A stretch of DNA of 59,737 bases from Candidatus Latescibacterota bacterium (GCA_009691525.1 SICG01000004.1:1-59737), one strand, 5' to 3'; numbered from the stretch's first letter, positions 35,010 to 44,509 are shown. The notes: generated from the sequence alone by a model not told the origin. Translations and numbers: made by a program.

Positions 35010-35405
35010 ATAACCGAAACCATCAGCATCAGAAAGTTCCTCCTTGCGATCCGAGAATTGCCCTCCGACAAATCACGCAAAAATCCCGGCAAGTGGTATG
35101 GCACCCAGAAAGTCCACTGGATCGGTTGGCTGGAGGAGTATGGGGGCCCGGGTGCCTATAACCGCAAACCCTCGACCTCGAAGAAGGATGCCCGGTATGC
35201 CTACAACCACATCATCGAGCCCAAGATGCTGCTGTGGCTCGTCAAGGCAGCTGGCGTAGATCCGGAGATCGTCAGGTTGGCCGGGAAAGCCAAAGCGCAG
35301 CCCGGATCAATAGGCCAGCCGCTCTGGACCCCCGGCGAAAGGAGGAGACGTGTATGCCCTCCAGAAGGTTCGACCAAATCGCCTCTCGCCCGGCGTTCCC
35401 GGTGA
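35010..35405 (+). CDS. small conserved protein of unknown function, no standard start codon
   Basis: The reading TETISIRKFLLAIRELPSDK...WYGTQKVHWIGWLEEYGGPGAY...YNHIIEPKMLLWL runs to a stop at 35405. I recall related Trp/Tyr-rich small proteins in scattered bacteria, of unknown function. A GAGGAG ribosome site at 34996-35001 is perfectly spaced from ATA at 35010, where ATG would be expected; the first TTG (35058) would cut into the conserved part. The C-terminal 25 residues, rich in Arg and Pro, look unselected. It may be a decaying gene with a start mutation, next to a decayed toxin. Confidence 0.5.
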   Translation: MTETISIRKFLLAIRELPSDKSRKNPGKWYGTQKVHWIGWLEEYGGPGAYNRKPSTSKKDARYAYNHIIEPKMLLWLVKAAGVDPEIVRLAGKAKAQPGSIGQPLWTPGERRRRVCPPEGSTKSPLARRSR

Positions 35406-35470
35406 TCGTCATCGGTGCCATCATCGGTTCAGGAGCGGTGGCTGTGAAGTTGTACCCTTTACCGTACTTT

Positions 35471-35499
35471 TTGCAGATTATATCAAAATATAGTATAAT
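35471..35499 (+). promoter_or_regulatory. promoter of the toxin-antitoxin remnant
   Basis: TTGCAG (35471-35476), 17-nt spacer, perfect TATAAT (35494-35499), in a local A/T-rich patch. The +1 would fall at about 35505, the first base of the expected toxin start, so the original transcript may have been leaderless. Confidence 0.6.
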
Positions 35500-35504
35500 T
35501 TGGT

Positions 35505-35645
35505 ACGTGGTCGATCAACACATCAAAACGAGTTGCCAAGCAGATAATGGGATTGCCCGAGGTGGCGGTGTGGCAGGTAGAAGACAAGTCTATTCGCCTA
35601 GTGGAGGTGGTTTATGTCGGTACTCACGAAAAAGCGCCCTACTGA
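35505..35645 (+). pseudogene. RelE/HigB-like toxin remnant with internal deletion
   Basis: The reading TWSINTSKRVAKQIMGLPE joined directly to VAVWQVEDKSIRLVEVVYVG and then THEKAPY matches the two ends of a RelE-superfamily toxin, but the middle (about 45 residues, holding most of the ribonuclease fold) is absent. The start codon position is ACG instead of ATG. Its stop lies 32 nt inside the antitoxin gene, the usual toxin-first overlap of HigBA-like modules. It cannot encode an active toxin. Confidence 0.65.
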
Positions 35646-35979
35646 AAACACCCTGATTCGGGCGCGCATAACTCTGCCCGTGGCGAAGTGGGCTGAGACG
35701 CGCAAAGCCCTGCGCGCCCTCAAGGTCAAAATTGAAGAAGAGGATGAGCTGATTCCCTGGCGGGAGGCGTTCCCCGACCTGAAGGACGAGGACATGCCCG
35801 GCTTGCACCTCCAGACTGCACGGAACTACTGCGGCTTGACCCAGGTGGCCTTGTCGCAGAAAACCGGCATCCCACAGCGGCACCTGTCGGAGATGGAGAA
35901 CGGTAAGAGGCCCATTGGCAAGAAACTGGCGCGGACCTTGGCTGAGATCCTGAAAACCAATTATCGGTTTTTCTTGTGA
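35614..35979 (+). CDS. XRE-family HTH antitoxin
   Basis: 121 residues. A charged, probably flexible N-terminus (1-60) would bind toxin. A helix-turn-helix of the XRE type covers 66-113, with ARNYCGLTQVALSQKTGIPQ and HLSEMENGKRPIGKKLAR as recognition and flanking helices. GTGGAGG ribosome site just upstream. It overlaps the truncated toxin reading frame and probably still autorepresses the promoter at 35471. Intact while its partner is gutted. Confidence 0.82.
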   Translation: MSVLTKKRPTENTLIRARITLPVAKWAETRKALRALKVKIEEEDELIPWREAFPDLKDEDMPGLHLQTARNYCGLTQVALSQKTGIPQRHLSEMENGKRPIGKKLARTLAEILKTNYRFFL

Positions 35980-36227
35980 TCGGCACCTTCACCTGCAAGG
36001 CTGGGAGGTTCACCCTGGAGGATGACGGCATTGGGACCGGCAACAACGCCCAGGCGGTGCAGTACCTGAATCTGGCCTATTCGACTAAGCCGGCTGGCCC
36101 GGCAATCTCCTCGAATTCTGGCTCTGGGTTGCCTGCCTGGACGATCATTTCCACGATGCGGTTGGTGCCCCGCCCCCATTGCTCGACCTATCCTCGCCTT
36201 AAAATACCCTCTATGAACCCTCGCCCC
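35980..36227. other. intergenic stretch without recognisable gene
   Basis: 248 bp between the antitoxin stop and the ABC ATPase stop. Short open frames on both strands show no familiar motif. No terminator with a T tract was found. Confidence 0.4.
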
Positions 36228-36971
36228 CTACTTCCGCTCCAAAATCCTCCTCAGAAAAACCCTAGTCCGCTCCTCTTGCGGGTTCCCCAGCACCTCCTCC
36301 GGCGTCCCCCGCTCCACCACCAGCCCCTGGTCCATGAAGAGCACTGCGTCGGCCACTTCGCGGGCAAAACCCATCTCGTGGGTGACCACCACCATGGTCA
36401 CGCCTTCCACCACCAGATCATGCATGGTTTTGAGCACCTCGCCCACCCACTCTGGGTCCAGGGAGGAGGTGGGTTCATCGAAGAGCAGCACCTCGGGTTC
36501 CATGGCCAGGGCCCGGGCAATGGCCACTCGCTGCTGCTCGCCGCCCGACATCTCCTGTGGATGAGCCAGCATCCGCGCTCCCACCCCCACCTTATCCAAT
36601 AAAGCCGCCGCCCTTTCGCGCGCCACCCCTTCGCTCAGGCCCAGCACCCGCTGCGGCGCCAGAGCCACGTTGTCGATGGCACTTAGATGGGGAAAGAGGT
36701 GGAAGCGCTGGAAGACCATGCCCACCTGCTGCCGCACCCGGTTGGCATCCACGCCGGGCCCTGAGATCAGCTCGCCGTCCAGTAGCACCTCGCCGGCGGT
36801 GGGCCTTTCCAGCAAGTTGAGGCAGCGCAGCAAGGTGGACTTGCCGCAACCCGAAGGTCCCACCACCACCACCACCTCCCCTTTGACCACACTCAGATCT
36901 ACCCCTCTGAGCACCTCCAGAGAACCGAATTGCTTGTGCAGACCGCGCGCTTCCAGTACCGGAGTGCTCAT
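36228..36971 (-). CDS. polar amino-acid ABC transporter ATP-binding protein
   Basis: 247 residues from ATG 36971. Walker [10 protein letters not shown] at 38-46, Q-loop [14 protein letters not shown], signature [15 protein letters not shown] near 143, Walker [15 protein letters not shown], and H-loop [11 protein letters not shown]. The QRFHLFPH variant and the spacing are those of the GlnQ/HisP type. It powers the fused binding-protein/permease encoded just upstream, with a 4-nt overlap. Longer starts would enter that gene and are rejected. Confidence 0.95.
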   Translation of the reverse strand: MSTPVLEARGLHKQFGSLEVLRGVDLSVVKGEVVVVVGPSGCGKSTLLRCLNLLERPTAGEVLLDGELISGPGVDANRVRQQVGMVFQRFHLFPHLSAIDNVALAPQRVLGLSEGVARERAAALLDKVGVGARMLAHPQEMSGGEQQRVAIARALAMEPEVLLFDEPTSSLDPEWVGEVLKTMHDLVVEGVTMVVVTHEMGFAREVADAVLFMDQGLVVERGTPEEVLGNPQEERTRVFLRRILERK

Positions 36972-38392
36972 CCTGCCCTGCCCTTTCCGTAGCGTTCCTC
37001 CATCCAGGAGGCCAAGCGGGTCAACAGGAAAGTGGCCCCAAAGTAGAAGAGCGCCACCATCGGCCACACCGCCAGCGGATCGGCGTACCGGCCCGCCAGC
37101 TCCTGGCCGGCCCGGGTCAGTTCGGTCAGCCCCATCACCGAGACCAGCGACGAATCTTTCAACATCGCCACCGCCTCATTGGTCAGGGGCGGCACCATGC
37201 GCCGCAGGGCCTGGGGCAGCACCACGAAACGCATGGATTGGGAGGCATTCATCCCGAGGGAGCGGGCTGCCTCGCTCTGCCCCCTATCGATGGAGAGCAC
37301 CCCGGCCCGGCAGATCTCAGCGATGTAGGCGCTGGCATTGATGCCCAGCGCTGCCACCCCGGCAGCCCAGGCCGAGAGGGTGAGTCCGATGGCCGGCAGC
37401 ACAAAGTAGGCGAAGAAGATCTGCACCAGCAGCGGGGTGCCGCGCAGCAGCTCCACGTAGGTCGCCGCCAGCCACGACACCGGCCGGTACGGCGCCAGGC
37501 GCAGGAGCGCCACGGCCAGGCCCAGGGGCAAGGCCAGCACGTACGCTGCCGCAGTCAGTTGCAGGGTCCAGATCAGGCCCTTCCACAGCACAGGCCACAA
37601 CTGGTCGGCCAGCGATGGCCCGCTCTCCTCCTTCTTCCCCGCCCCGAACCACTTGGCGTGCATCTGCGCGTACTCCCCCTCGGCCCGCACCTGGGCCAGA
37701 GCCTGGTCCACCGCAGCCACCAGCTCGCCATCCTCCTTGCGCAGGACAAAACCGTACTGGTCCTGGGTGAGCATCTCGCCCACCATCTTGAGGCCGGGGA
37801 AACTGCGCGAGATCATCCACTGGATGGTGGGCGCATCCCCCACCACCGCGCTGATGCGGCCCTCCTGGCAATCGAGCAGGGCCAGGTCCATGGAGGCGTA
37901 CTTGCGGATATCCACCCCGCCCTGGCGTTCGAGCATGTACTGGGAGGTGGTGTTGATCTGCACCCCGGCGGCCTTGCCGGCCAGGTCCTCGGGCTTGAGA
38001 ATGCCCCCTTCGTCCGTGCGCACGCAGAGGATCTGGCCGGCGTCGTAATAGGGGGCGCAGAAGGCCATCTCCGCCTGCCGCTCCGGGGTGATGGTCACCG
38101 CCGAGATGATCATCTCGTACTTGCCGGCGATCAGCCCTGGGAAAATCCCGTCGAAGCTGACATTGGTCCAGACCACCCGCACCCCCAGCCGGCGGGCTAC
38201 CTCTTCACCAAGTTCGATGTCGAAACCTTCGTACACCTCCCCCACCTTGCTTTCAAAGGGCGGGTAGGTGGCGTCCGTGCCGATGTGGATCTCCCCACTG
38301 CGCCGCACGCGGTCCAGACCGCTCTCCCCCCAGCAAGGCCAGGCCAGGAGGCACACCCAGACCAGCGCACTCAAGTATCGTCTACCGCTCAT
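36968..38392 (-). CDS. fused amino-acid ABC transporter substrate-binding protein and permease
   Basis: 474 residues. Signal peptide ([17 protein letters not shown]), then a periplasmic binding domain (about 25-255: [45 protein letters not shown]). From about 265 comes a HisM/GlnP-type permease ([32 protein letters not shown], and the EAA loop [16 protein letters not shown]). The binding domain is thus tethered to the channel. Substrate: glutamine, glutamate, arginine or a similar polar amino acid. With the ATPase at 36228 it makes a complete importer. Confidence 0.92.
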   Translation of the reverse strand: MSGRRYLSALVWVCLLAWPCWGESGLDRVRRSGEIHIGTDATYPPFESKVGEVYEGFDIELGEEVARRLGVRVVWTNVSFDGIFPGLIAGKYEMIISAVTITPERQAEMAFCAPYYDAGQILCVRTDEGGILKPEDLAGKAAGVQINTTSQYMLERQGGVDIRKYASMDLALLDCQEGRISAVVGDAPTIQWMISRSFPGLKMVGEMLTQDQYGFVLRKEDGELVAAVDQALAQVRAEGEYAQMHAKWFGAGKKEESGPSLADQLWPVLWKGLIWTLQLTAAAYVLALPLGLAVALLRLAPYRPVSWLAATYVELLRGTPLLVQIFFAYFVLPAIGLTLSAWAAGVAALGINASAYIAEICRAGVLSIDRGQSEAARSLGMNASQSMRFVVLPQALRRMVPPLTNEAVAMLKDSSLVSVMGLTELTRAGQELAGRYADPLAVWPMVALFYFGATFLLTRLASWMEERYGKGRAG

Positions 38393-38494
38393 AGGCTCTT
38401 TCCGCCATCCTCGCCGCTATGGGCGCCCACCTGGACGCCGTATATTTATACGCATTCCGCAATCCCAGAGAAAGTGCCCAACCGGAGAATCCCG

Positions 38495-39838
38495 ATGAAA
38501 CTCGATGCCCGCCAGGAACGATTATTGCGAAACACCTTCCTCGATTACCAACAGACCTCCGCCTTCATTGCCAACCCCCTCATCATCCACCGGGCCTCGG
38601 GCCTCTATTATTGGGACGTGGAGGGCAAACGCTACTTCGACGGCATCGGCGGCATCTTTGTTGCCACCCTGGGCCACGGCCACCCCCGCGTGTTGGAAGC
38701 CATGCGCCGGCAAATGGAGAAGCTCAGCTTTGCCCCGCCCATGCACGGCCCGGCGGACATCACCCTCGATTTTATCGAGCGGTTGGGCCGCTCGACGCCA
38801 GGCAATCTGAACTTCATCAAACCCTTCAGCGGCGGCTCCGAGTCCGTCGAGGCAGCCCTCAAATTCGCCCGCCAGTATTTCAAACAAACCGGCAGGCCGG
38901 GCAAATACAAGTTCGTCAGCCGGTACCACGGGTACCACGGCGCCACCTTTGGGGCCATGGCCGCCAGCGGCACCGGCAAACGCAAGACACCTTTCGAGCC
39001 GCATCTGCCCGGTTTCCTGAAGGTGTTCCCGCCCACCTACTACCGGGACCGCTTCCCCTCCTGGGAGGAATGCAACCGTTTCTGCGCCCAGATGTTCGAG
39101 GACACCATCCTCAACGAGGACCCCGACACCGTGGCCGGCGTCATGCTCGAACCCATCGGCAACACCGGCGGCATCATCACCCCCACTGAGGAGTACTTCG
39201 CGCTTATCCGCGCCATCTGCGACCGCCACGACGTGCTGCTGATCTTCGACGAGATCATCACCGGCTTTGGCCGCACCGGCAATATGTTTGCGGCCCAGAC
39301 CTTTGGGGTGATTCCAGATATCATCTGCGGAGGCAAAGGCCTGTCGAGCGGGGCCATGCCCCTGGGGGCGATGATGGCCCGAGAGGACATGGGCGGGGCT
39401 TTCCTGGGTGCCGAGGAGGATGGGGTGAACTTCGCCCACGGCCACACCTTTGCCGGCAATCCCCTAGCCTGCGCCGTAGGCATCGCCGTACTCGACGAGA
39501 TCGAAGAAAAGGGGTTGGACCAGCAGGCTCGCCAACTGGGCGATTACCTGACTGCCCGCCTCGAAGGTCTCAAGAAGTACGGGGTAGTCCGCGAGGTGCG
39601 CGGCCGGGGCCTGTTGCGCGGAGTAGAGCTAGTGAAGGACCCCAAAACCCTGGAGCCCTTCCCCGAACTGGGCAAGGCCCTCAAACGCACGGCCCTCGAC
39701 AACGGGCTGATCTTGAGGGTCGATCCGAACTGGTTCGCCGTGGCCCCGGCCCTGATCGCCACACCAAGTGACCTCGATGAGTTGTGTGACCTGATCGAAA
39801 AAAGCCTGGTGCAAGCCTTGGCCCAGGTGCGGACCTGA
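38495..39838 (+). CDS. class III PLP-dependent aminotransferase
   Basis: 447 residues from ATG 38495. GLYYWDVEGKRYFDGIGGIF opening, PLP phosphate site SGGSESVEAALKFAR, RYHGYHGATFGAM, IFDEIITGFGRTG, and the Schiff-base Lys near 281 in CGGKGLSSG. HTFAGNPLAC closes the active site. Related to beta-alanine/omega-amino acid:pyruvate transaminases (AGXT2-like). Divergent from the amino-acid importer across a 100-bp gap with a GTATA-TT-TATAC repeat (38440-38451), so uptake and transamination may be linked. Confidence 0.92.
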   Translation: MKLDARQERLLRNTFLDYQQTSAFIANPLIIHRASGLYYWDVEGKRYFDGIGGIFVATLGHGHPRVLEAMRRQMEKLSFAPPMHGPADITLDFIERLGRSTPGNLNFIKPFSGGSESVEAALKFARQYFKQTGRPGKYKFVSRYHGYHGATFGAMAASGTGKRKTPFEPHLPGFLKVFPPTYYRDRFPSWEECNRFCAQMFEDTILNEDPDTVAGVMLEPIGNTGGIITPTEEYFALIRAICDRHDVLLIFDEIITGFGRTGNMFAAQTFGVIPDIICGGKGLSSGAMPLGAMMAREDMGGAFLGAEEDGVNFAHGHTFAGNPLACAVGIAVLDEIEEKGLDQQARQLGDYLTARLEGLKKYGVVREVRGRGLLRGVELVKDPKTLEPFPELGKALKRTALDNGLILRVDPNWFAVAPALIATPSDLDELCDLIEKSLVQALAQVRT

Positions 39839-39845
39839 GATTCCA

Positions 39846-41442
39846 GTGGACCCCATACGCCTGACCCGCCGGGCCTTCCTCGGCCATACCCTGGCCACCG
39901 GGGCCCTAGCCCTGGTGGCGCGCCCCTCTACCGGTGAGGAATCCATGCCTTCATTTGCATTGGCAGAAGCCACCATCGCCAACCTGCAAGCCGCCATGCA
40001 GGCCGGCCAGCTCAGCACCCATACCCTAGCCGAACTGTACCTCGAACGCATCGAGCGCCTCGACCACAGCGGCCCGGGCCTCAACTCCGTCATCGAACTC
40101 AACCCCGAAGCGCTCGACCTAGCCCGCTCCCTCGACCAGGAGCGCCGAGACCGGGGTCCGCGCGGCCCCCTGCACGGCATCCCCCTGCTGCTCAAGGACA
40201 ACCTCGACACGGCCGACCACATGTTGACCACGGCAGGCTCCCTGGCCCTGGCCGGCACCATCGCCCCCCGCGACGCCTTCATCGTCCAAAAGCTGCGCGC
40301 TGCCGGGGCCCTGATCCTGGGCAAGACCAACCTGAGCGAATGGGCCAACTTCCGCGCCTCGCGCTCCACCGCGGCTGGAGCGGCCGGGGCGGTCAGACCC
40401 GCAACCCGTACGCCCTGGACCGCAACCCCTCCGGCTCCAGCTCTGGCTCTGGGGTGGCGGTCTCGGCCAACCTCTGCGCCGCAGCCCTCGGCACCGAGAC
40501 CGACGGCTCGATTGTAAGCCCCGCCACCGCCAATGGCATCGTCGGCCTCAAGCCCACTCTGGGCCTGGTCAGCCGCAGCGGCATCACCCCCATCGCCCAC
40601 AGCCAGGACACCGCCGGCCCCATGACCCGTACGGTGGCCGACGCCGCCCTCCTGTTGGGTGTCCTTGCCGGCACCGATCCCCGCGATCCAGCCACGTCGT
40701 CCTGTCCCGCCCTGCCCGACTACCCGGCCACCCTCGACCCGGCCGGCCTCAAGGGCGCCCGCTTGGGGGTGGTGCGCAACTGCTTCGGCTTCAGCGAAAC
40801 CGTGGACCACCTGATGGAAGAAAGCCTGGCGGCTCTCAGGCACCTGGGCGCTGAACTGGTCGATCCGCTGGAACTGGCCAATCTGGGAAAATACGACGAC
40901 TCGGAACTAGAGGTGCTGCTCTATGAGTTCAAGGCGGACCTCAATTCCTACCTGGCCGGTCGCCCCGGCGCCCCGGTCCAATCCTTGGCCGAACTCATCG
41001 CCTTCAACGAGACACACGCCGAACAGGAACTGCCCTACTTCGACCAGGATATCCTGGTCAAAGCCCAGGCCAAGGGGATCTCACCAGCCCCGATTATCTG
41101 CTGGCCCTGGAGAAAAACCACCGCCTCTCGCGCAGCGAAGGCATCGACGCCCTGCTGAGCGCCCACCACCTGGACGCCCTGGTCGCCCCCACCGGCGGCC
41201 CGGCCTGGCTCACCGACCTGGTCAACGGCGACCACGGCGTCGGGGGTTGCTCCACCCCAGCAGCAGTGGCCGGATACCCCCATATCACGGTACCCGCCGG
41301 CTTCATCCACGGCCTACCCGTAGGTCTCTCCTTCTTCGGCGGGGCCGGGAGCGAAGCCACCCTCCTCCGGTTGGCCTATGCCTATGAGCAGGGTACAAAG
41401 GCCCGCCGGCCCCCGCAGTATCTGGCTACCGCGCAGTTCTAG
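39846..41442 (+). pseudogene. amidase signature enzyme, two frameshifts
   Basis: Three consecutive frames give one amidase of about 530 residues. Frame 1 has a twin-Arg signal (LTRRAFLGHTLATGALALVA) and [17 protein letters not shown] with the catalytic Lys. Frame 2, entered near 40370, has [28 protein letters not shown] with the cis-Ser/Ser pair, and [12 protein letters not shown]. Frame 3, entered at the G4 run 41074-41077, has [12 protein letters not shown] and ends at TAG 41440. Each break is repaired by one added base. Either two sequencing errors or a recent pseudogene; codon use and motifs outside the breaks are fully conserved. An exported amide hydrolase is predicted. Confidence 0.88.
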
Positions 41443-42170
41443 GAGAAGATCTGCCAGGTCGGCTTGATCACCAACTCGGGTATACACGCCCTGGCAGGAA
41501 GGCCGGCGACAAAGAGGGTGGCGGCGGCCACGTCCTCGGGTTGCAACATGCGGGCCCGATGCTCCTGGCTCACCGGCTCGGGACGCACATCGAGGATGGG
41601 GGTTTCCACCTCGCCGGGGCAGATGGCGCAGGCCCTGATCCCATATTCCCGCTCCTCCTCGTTGATCACGTGGGTCAGGGCCATCAGCCCGTGTTTGGCT
41701 GCCGAATAGGCCGCCCCTGCCAACTTGCTGGCCCGCAGCCCGGCAATGGAGGAAATATTGACGATCACCCCGCCCCGCCGCTGGCGCATGGCCGGCAACA
41801 CCGCCTGAGCGCAGTTAAAGGCACCGGTCAGGTTGGTCGCCAGGGTGAGATCCCAGTCCTCCGGACTCACCTCAGCCATGGAGCGCGGATTGGTGTTGGT
41901 GCCGGCATTGTTGACCAGGATGTGGGCCGCACCCAGGCTCGCTTCGACCTTGGCCACCATCACCCGCACCGCCTCCCGCTCCCCCACGTCGCAGCCCAGC
42001 AAGAACACCTGGCCGGCGGGCAATCCGGCCCCGGCTTCCTCCAATTTCTCCAGGCGGCGTCCCACCAGCGCCACCTTGGCCCCCTCCCGCACAAATCCTT
42101 CGGCGATGGCTCTGCCAATGCCAGTGCCTGCCCCAGTGACGATCACCACTTTTTCGGCGAACTGTCCCAT
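41439..42170 (-). CDS. short-chain dehydrogenase/reductase (FabG-like)
   Basis: 243 residues. Nucleotide motif TGAGTGIGRAIAEG at 11-24, NNAGTNTNPR near 87, catalytic S-Y-K with ISSIAG and YSAAKHGLMAL near 150, and PGEVETP after the active site. NAD(P)-dependent oxidoreductase of a ketone or alcohol; the substrate is not readable from sequence. GGGGAGGAAAC ribosome site. Last gene of the minus-strand operon that starts at 46742. Its stop overlaps the convergent amidase stop by 4 nt. Confidence 0.9.
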   Translation of the reverse strand: MGQFAEKVVIVTGAGTGIGRAIAEGFVREGAKVALVGRRLEKLEEAGAGLPAGQVFLLGCDVGEREAVRVMVAKVEASLGAAHILVNNAGTNTNPRSMAEVSPEDWDLTLATNLTGAFNCAQAVLPAMRQRRGGVIVNISSIAGLRASKLAGAAYSAAKHGLMALTHVINEEEREYGIRACAICPGEVETPILDVRPEPVSQEHRARMLQPEDVAAATLFVAGLPARACIPELVIKPTWQIFS

Positions 42171-42180
42171 GTTTCCTCCC

Positions 42181-44505
42181 CTATCTTTTTAGATGACGCC
42201 GCAGATCTTCCACCTGCTGCCGCACCTTTTGGGTTCGGGTGTTTTCCGGCGGATTCAACGCCAGGTAGTGCTCGTACGAAACCAGGGCCTCTTCCCCTTT
42301 ACCCAGGAGAATCAGCGCCGTGCCCTGGTCGCACCAGACCTGGGCGTTTCCCGGCTGCAGCTTCAACACCTGCTGGTAGGTAACCAGGGCCTGCTGGAAT
42401 TTGCCCGCCCCGGCCTGCGCCGCCCCCAGCAGCACCCAGAAATTGGCCTGCTTCGGCTCCAGCACCACTGCTCTTTCCAGGGCCGCCACCGCTTCGACCG
42501 CCCGCCCGGAGCGGAGGTTCACCTTGCCGATATTGGCGTAGGCCACTCCCAATTCCGGCTCGAGCTGGGCTGCCTTGCGGAAGGCGGCCAGGGCCTCGGC
42601 ATTGCTGCCCAGGGCGTCCAGGCACTCCCCCAGGGCATTGTAGATCAGCCCCGATTCCCGCCCCCCCCGGAGGGCCTGCTCGTAATAGGCCCTGGCCTGG
42701 ACCCAGTTGCCCTGCCGGCGGGCCTCGTCCCCCAGGTGCAGTTGGATCTCCCCTTCGCCCTCGCCTGCCTGCGCATAGGCCTCGCGGGCCTCATTTTCGC
42801 GGCCCCACCCACTCATCAACTCGCCTTTGAGCAGCCAGAAGGCCCGCTCCTGGGGCCAGCGTTCCTGCGCTTCAGCGATCACGGTCAACGCCTCGTCGGG
42901 CCGGTCGCGCAGGGCCTTGATCAGCCCTTTGTACGCCTCGGCACTGTCGGGCTCCAGTGTTATGGACTCCCTGAAGGCGGCAGCGGCCGAATCTGGCTGT
43001 CCCAATGTCAAGAAGGCCTTGCCCAGGTTGTCGTAGATGGAGGTGTGCGGTTGGATCGATAGCGCCTGCCAGTACTCAGCCAGGGCCTCAGCCGAGTGCC
43101 CCTGCAACAGATAGGCATAGGCCAGATTGTTGTGGGCTTCAATCAGGTCGGGCCGGATCTCCAGGGCGCGCCGATAACTGGCAGTGGCCTCCTCCAACCG
43201 ATCTTGTTGCAAATAGGCGGTGCCGATATTGTAATGGGCCCGGTCCAGTTCGGGATTTAGTTCCAGGGCCCGGCGGCTGGCGGCGATGGCCTGGTCATAC
43301 TGCCCGGCTGCCAGGTAAGCCTTGCCCAGATTGACGCGGGGCCGCGCCATCAGCGGCCCTTTGGCGGCTGCGTCAGCCCACAACGAGATTTCATCCCGCC
43401 AGGCCTGGTTGCGCACCAGGCAGAGCAGCACCAGGGGCAGCAGGGTCAATAACCACGCTCGCCCCAGCCAGCGGCTTAGCTCCCCCAAACCCAGGGCCAG
43501 AGCTGCCAGGGGCAGGTACAGGCGGTTCTCGTTGACCAGCACGTTGAGGGGCACCAGCGACGAGGGCAGCAGAGCCAAGGCCGCCCAGCCAACACAGAAG
43601 AGGGCCAACCGGCTTTGCCCCCGCACCAGTACCAACCCCACGGAAACCAGCAGCAGCAGGGCTAGCACCACAGGTCCATCCCCCCACCCGTGGGCTACCG
43701 AGAATTGCGGCTCTACGCTCAGGCGCACCGGCTCGATCAGCGTCCACCCATAAAAAACCGCCGCCTTCAATTGGGTGGCCCACTGACTGCCCAGGGACCT
43801 GACCGGCTCCCCCACCGCCTTGCCTAGGATGGCCCGCGTGCCGAGTAGGTACAGGACCGACAGCACGGCCGGGCCGGTCAGCAACGACCAGGTCCGTCGC
43901 GGAGCCAACAACACCAGATACAGAGCGGCGGCCAGGGGAAAGGTGAAGGCGATTTCCTTGCTGGCCAGTCCCGCCGCAAAGCAGAGCAGTACCCAGAGTT
44001 TGGTCTTTAGATTTGCCCCTTCCTCGGCCCCGCGCACCACCCACCACAGGCCCCACAAATAAAAAAAGGTAGATAGCAACGCCGAACGGCTGCTGATATA
44101 GTTGACGGGCTCGCTGACCACCGGATGACAGAGAAAGAACAGGCAGGCCAGCCAGGCGCCACGGCCCACCAGTCGGCGCCCCAGCAGCCAGACCAGCCAG
44201 GCATTGGCCAGATGCAGAGCCAGGTTGACCAGGTGGTAGCCCCAGACCTCGTATGCCCCCAGCGTATAATTGATGGCGTAGGTGGTGAGCAGCAGGGGCC
44301 GGTACATACGCGCTTCGGGCATGACCGAAAAAGCCCCTGGGTCCACGAAAAAATTCGGGATTCCGGTCAGGGTACGCAGATGGGGGTTGTCGACGATGGA
44401 ATGGGTATCGTCGTAGTGAAAGCTGTTGCCGAGGGTGTTGCCAAATAGGGCGAGGCCGCCAGCGAGGATCAGGGCTAGCGGGGTGCGCCGCAGTAATTCC
44501 TTCAT
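42181..44505 (-). CDS. TMTC-like membrane glycosyltransferase-type protein with TPR repeats
   Basis: 774 residues from ATG 44505. Residues 1-395 contain about ten membrane segments with NSFHYDDTHSIVDNPHL in the first loop (the D-D motif place of GT-C enzymes), MYRPLLLTTYAINY, and NYISSRSALLSTFFYLWG and LVNENRLYLPLAALAL, both hallmarks of the TMTC/DUF1736 architecture. Residues 400-765 are tandem TPRs (e.g. LGKAYLAAGQYDQAIAASRR, IGTAYLQQDRLEEATASYRR). Eukaryotic TMTC proteins O-mannosylate; bacterial homologues are unproved. Co-transcribed with a polysaccharide flippase and a methyltransferase. Confidence 0.82.
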   Translation of the reverse strand: MKELLRRTPLALILAGGLALFGNTLGNSFHYDDTHSIVDNPHLRTLTGIPNFFVDPGAFSVMPEARMYRPLLLTTYAINYTLGAYEVWGYHLVNLALHLANAWLVWLLGRRLVGRGAWLACLFFLCHPVVSEPVNYISSRSALLSTFFYLWGLWWVVRGAEEGANLKTKLWVLLCFAAGLASKEIAFTFPLAAALYLVLLAPRRTWSLLTGPAVLSVLYLLGTRAILGKAVGEPVRSLGSQWATQLKAAVFYGWTLIEPVRLSVEPQFSVAHGWGDGPVVLALLLLVSVGLVLVRGQSRLALFCVGWAALALLPSSLVPLNVLVNENRLYLPLAALALGLGELSRWLGRAWLLTLLPLVLLCLVRNQAWRDEISLWADAAAKGPLMARPRVNLGKAYLAAGQYDQAIAASRRALELNPELDRAHYNIGTAYLQQDRLEEATASYRRALEIRPDLIEAHNNLAYAYLLQGHSAEALAEYWQALSIQPHTSIYDNLGKAFLTLGQPDSAAAAFRESITLEPDSAEAYKGLIKALRDRPDEALTVIAEAQERWPQERAFWLLKGELMSGWGRENEAREAYAQAGEGEGEIQLHLGDEARRQGNWVQARAYYEQALRGGRESGLIYNALGECLDALGSNAEALAAFRKAAQLEPELGVAYANIGKVNLRSGRAVEAVAALERAVVLEPKQANFWVLLGAAQAGAGKFQQALVTYQQVLKLQPGNAQVWCDQGTALILLGKGEEALVSYEHYLALNPPENTRTQKVRQQVEDLRRHLKR

Positions 44506-44509
44506 CGAG

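Noticed and set aside
35354..35656. Possible small membrane protein starting MPSRRFDQIASRP with a good ribosome site
   Set aside because: Its C-terminal half is the wrong frame of the toxin/antitoxin genes and the start overlaps the previous gene; no family resemblance. Not excluded, but not supportable.
38440..38451. GTATA-TT-TATAC inverted repeat as an operator
   Set aside because: It is short and lies in the divergent gap where A/T-rich promoter elements are expected; no second copy was seen, so it is only mentioned with its neighbours.
37238..38494. Plus-strand open frame running into the aminotransferase that would give a giant fusion protein
   Set aside because: It is antisense to the SBP-permease gene and starts before the natural ATG at 38495; the added part is His/Gln-rich shadow sequence.
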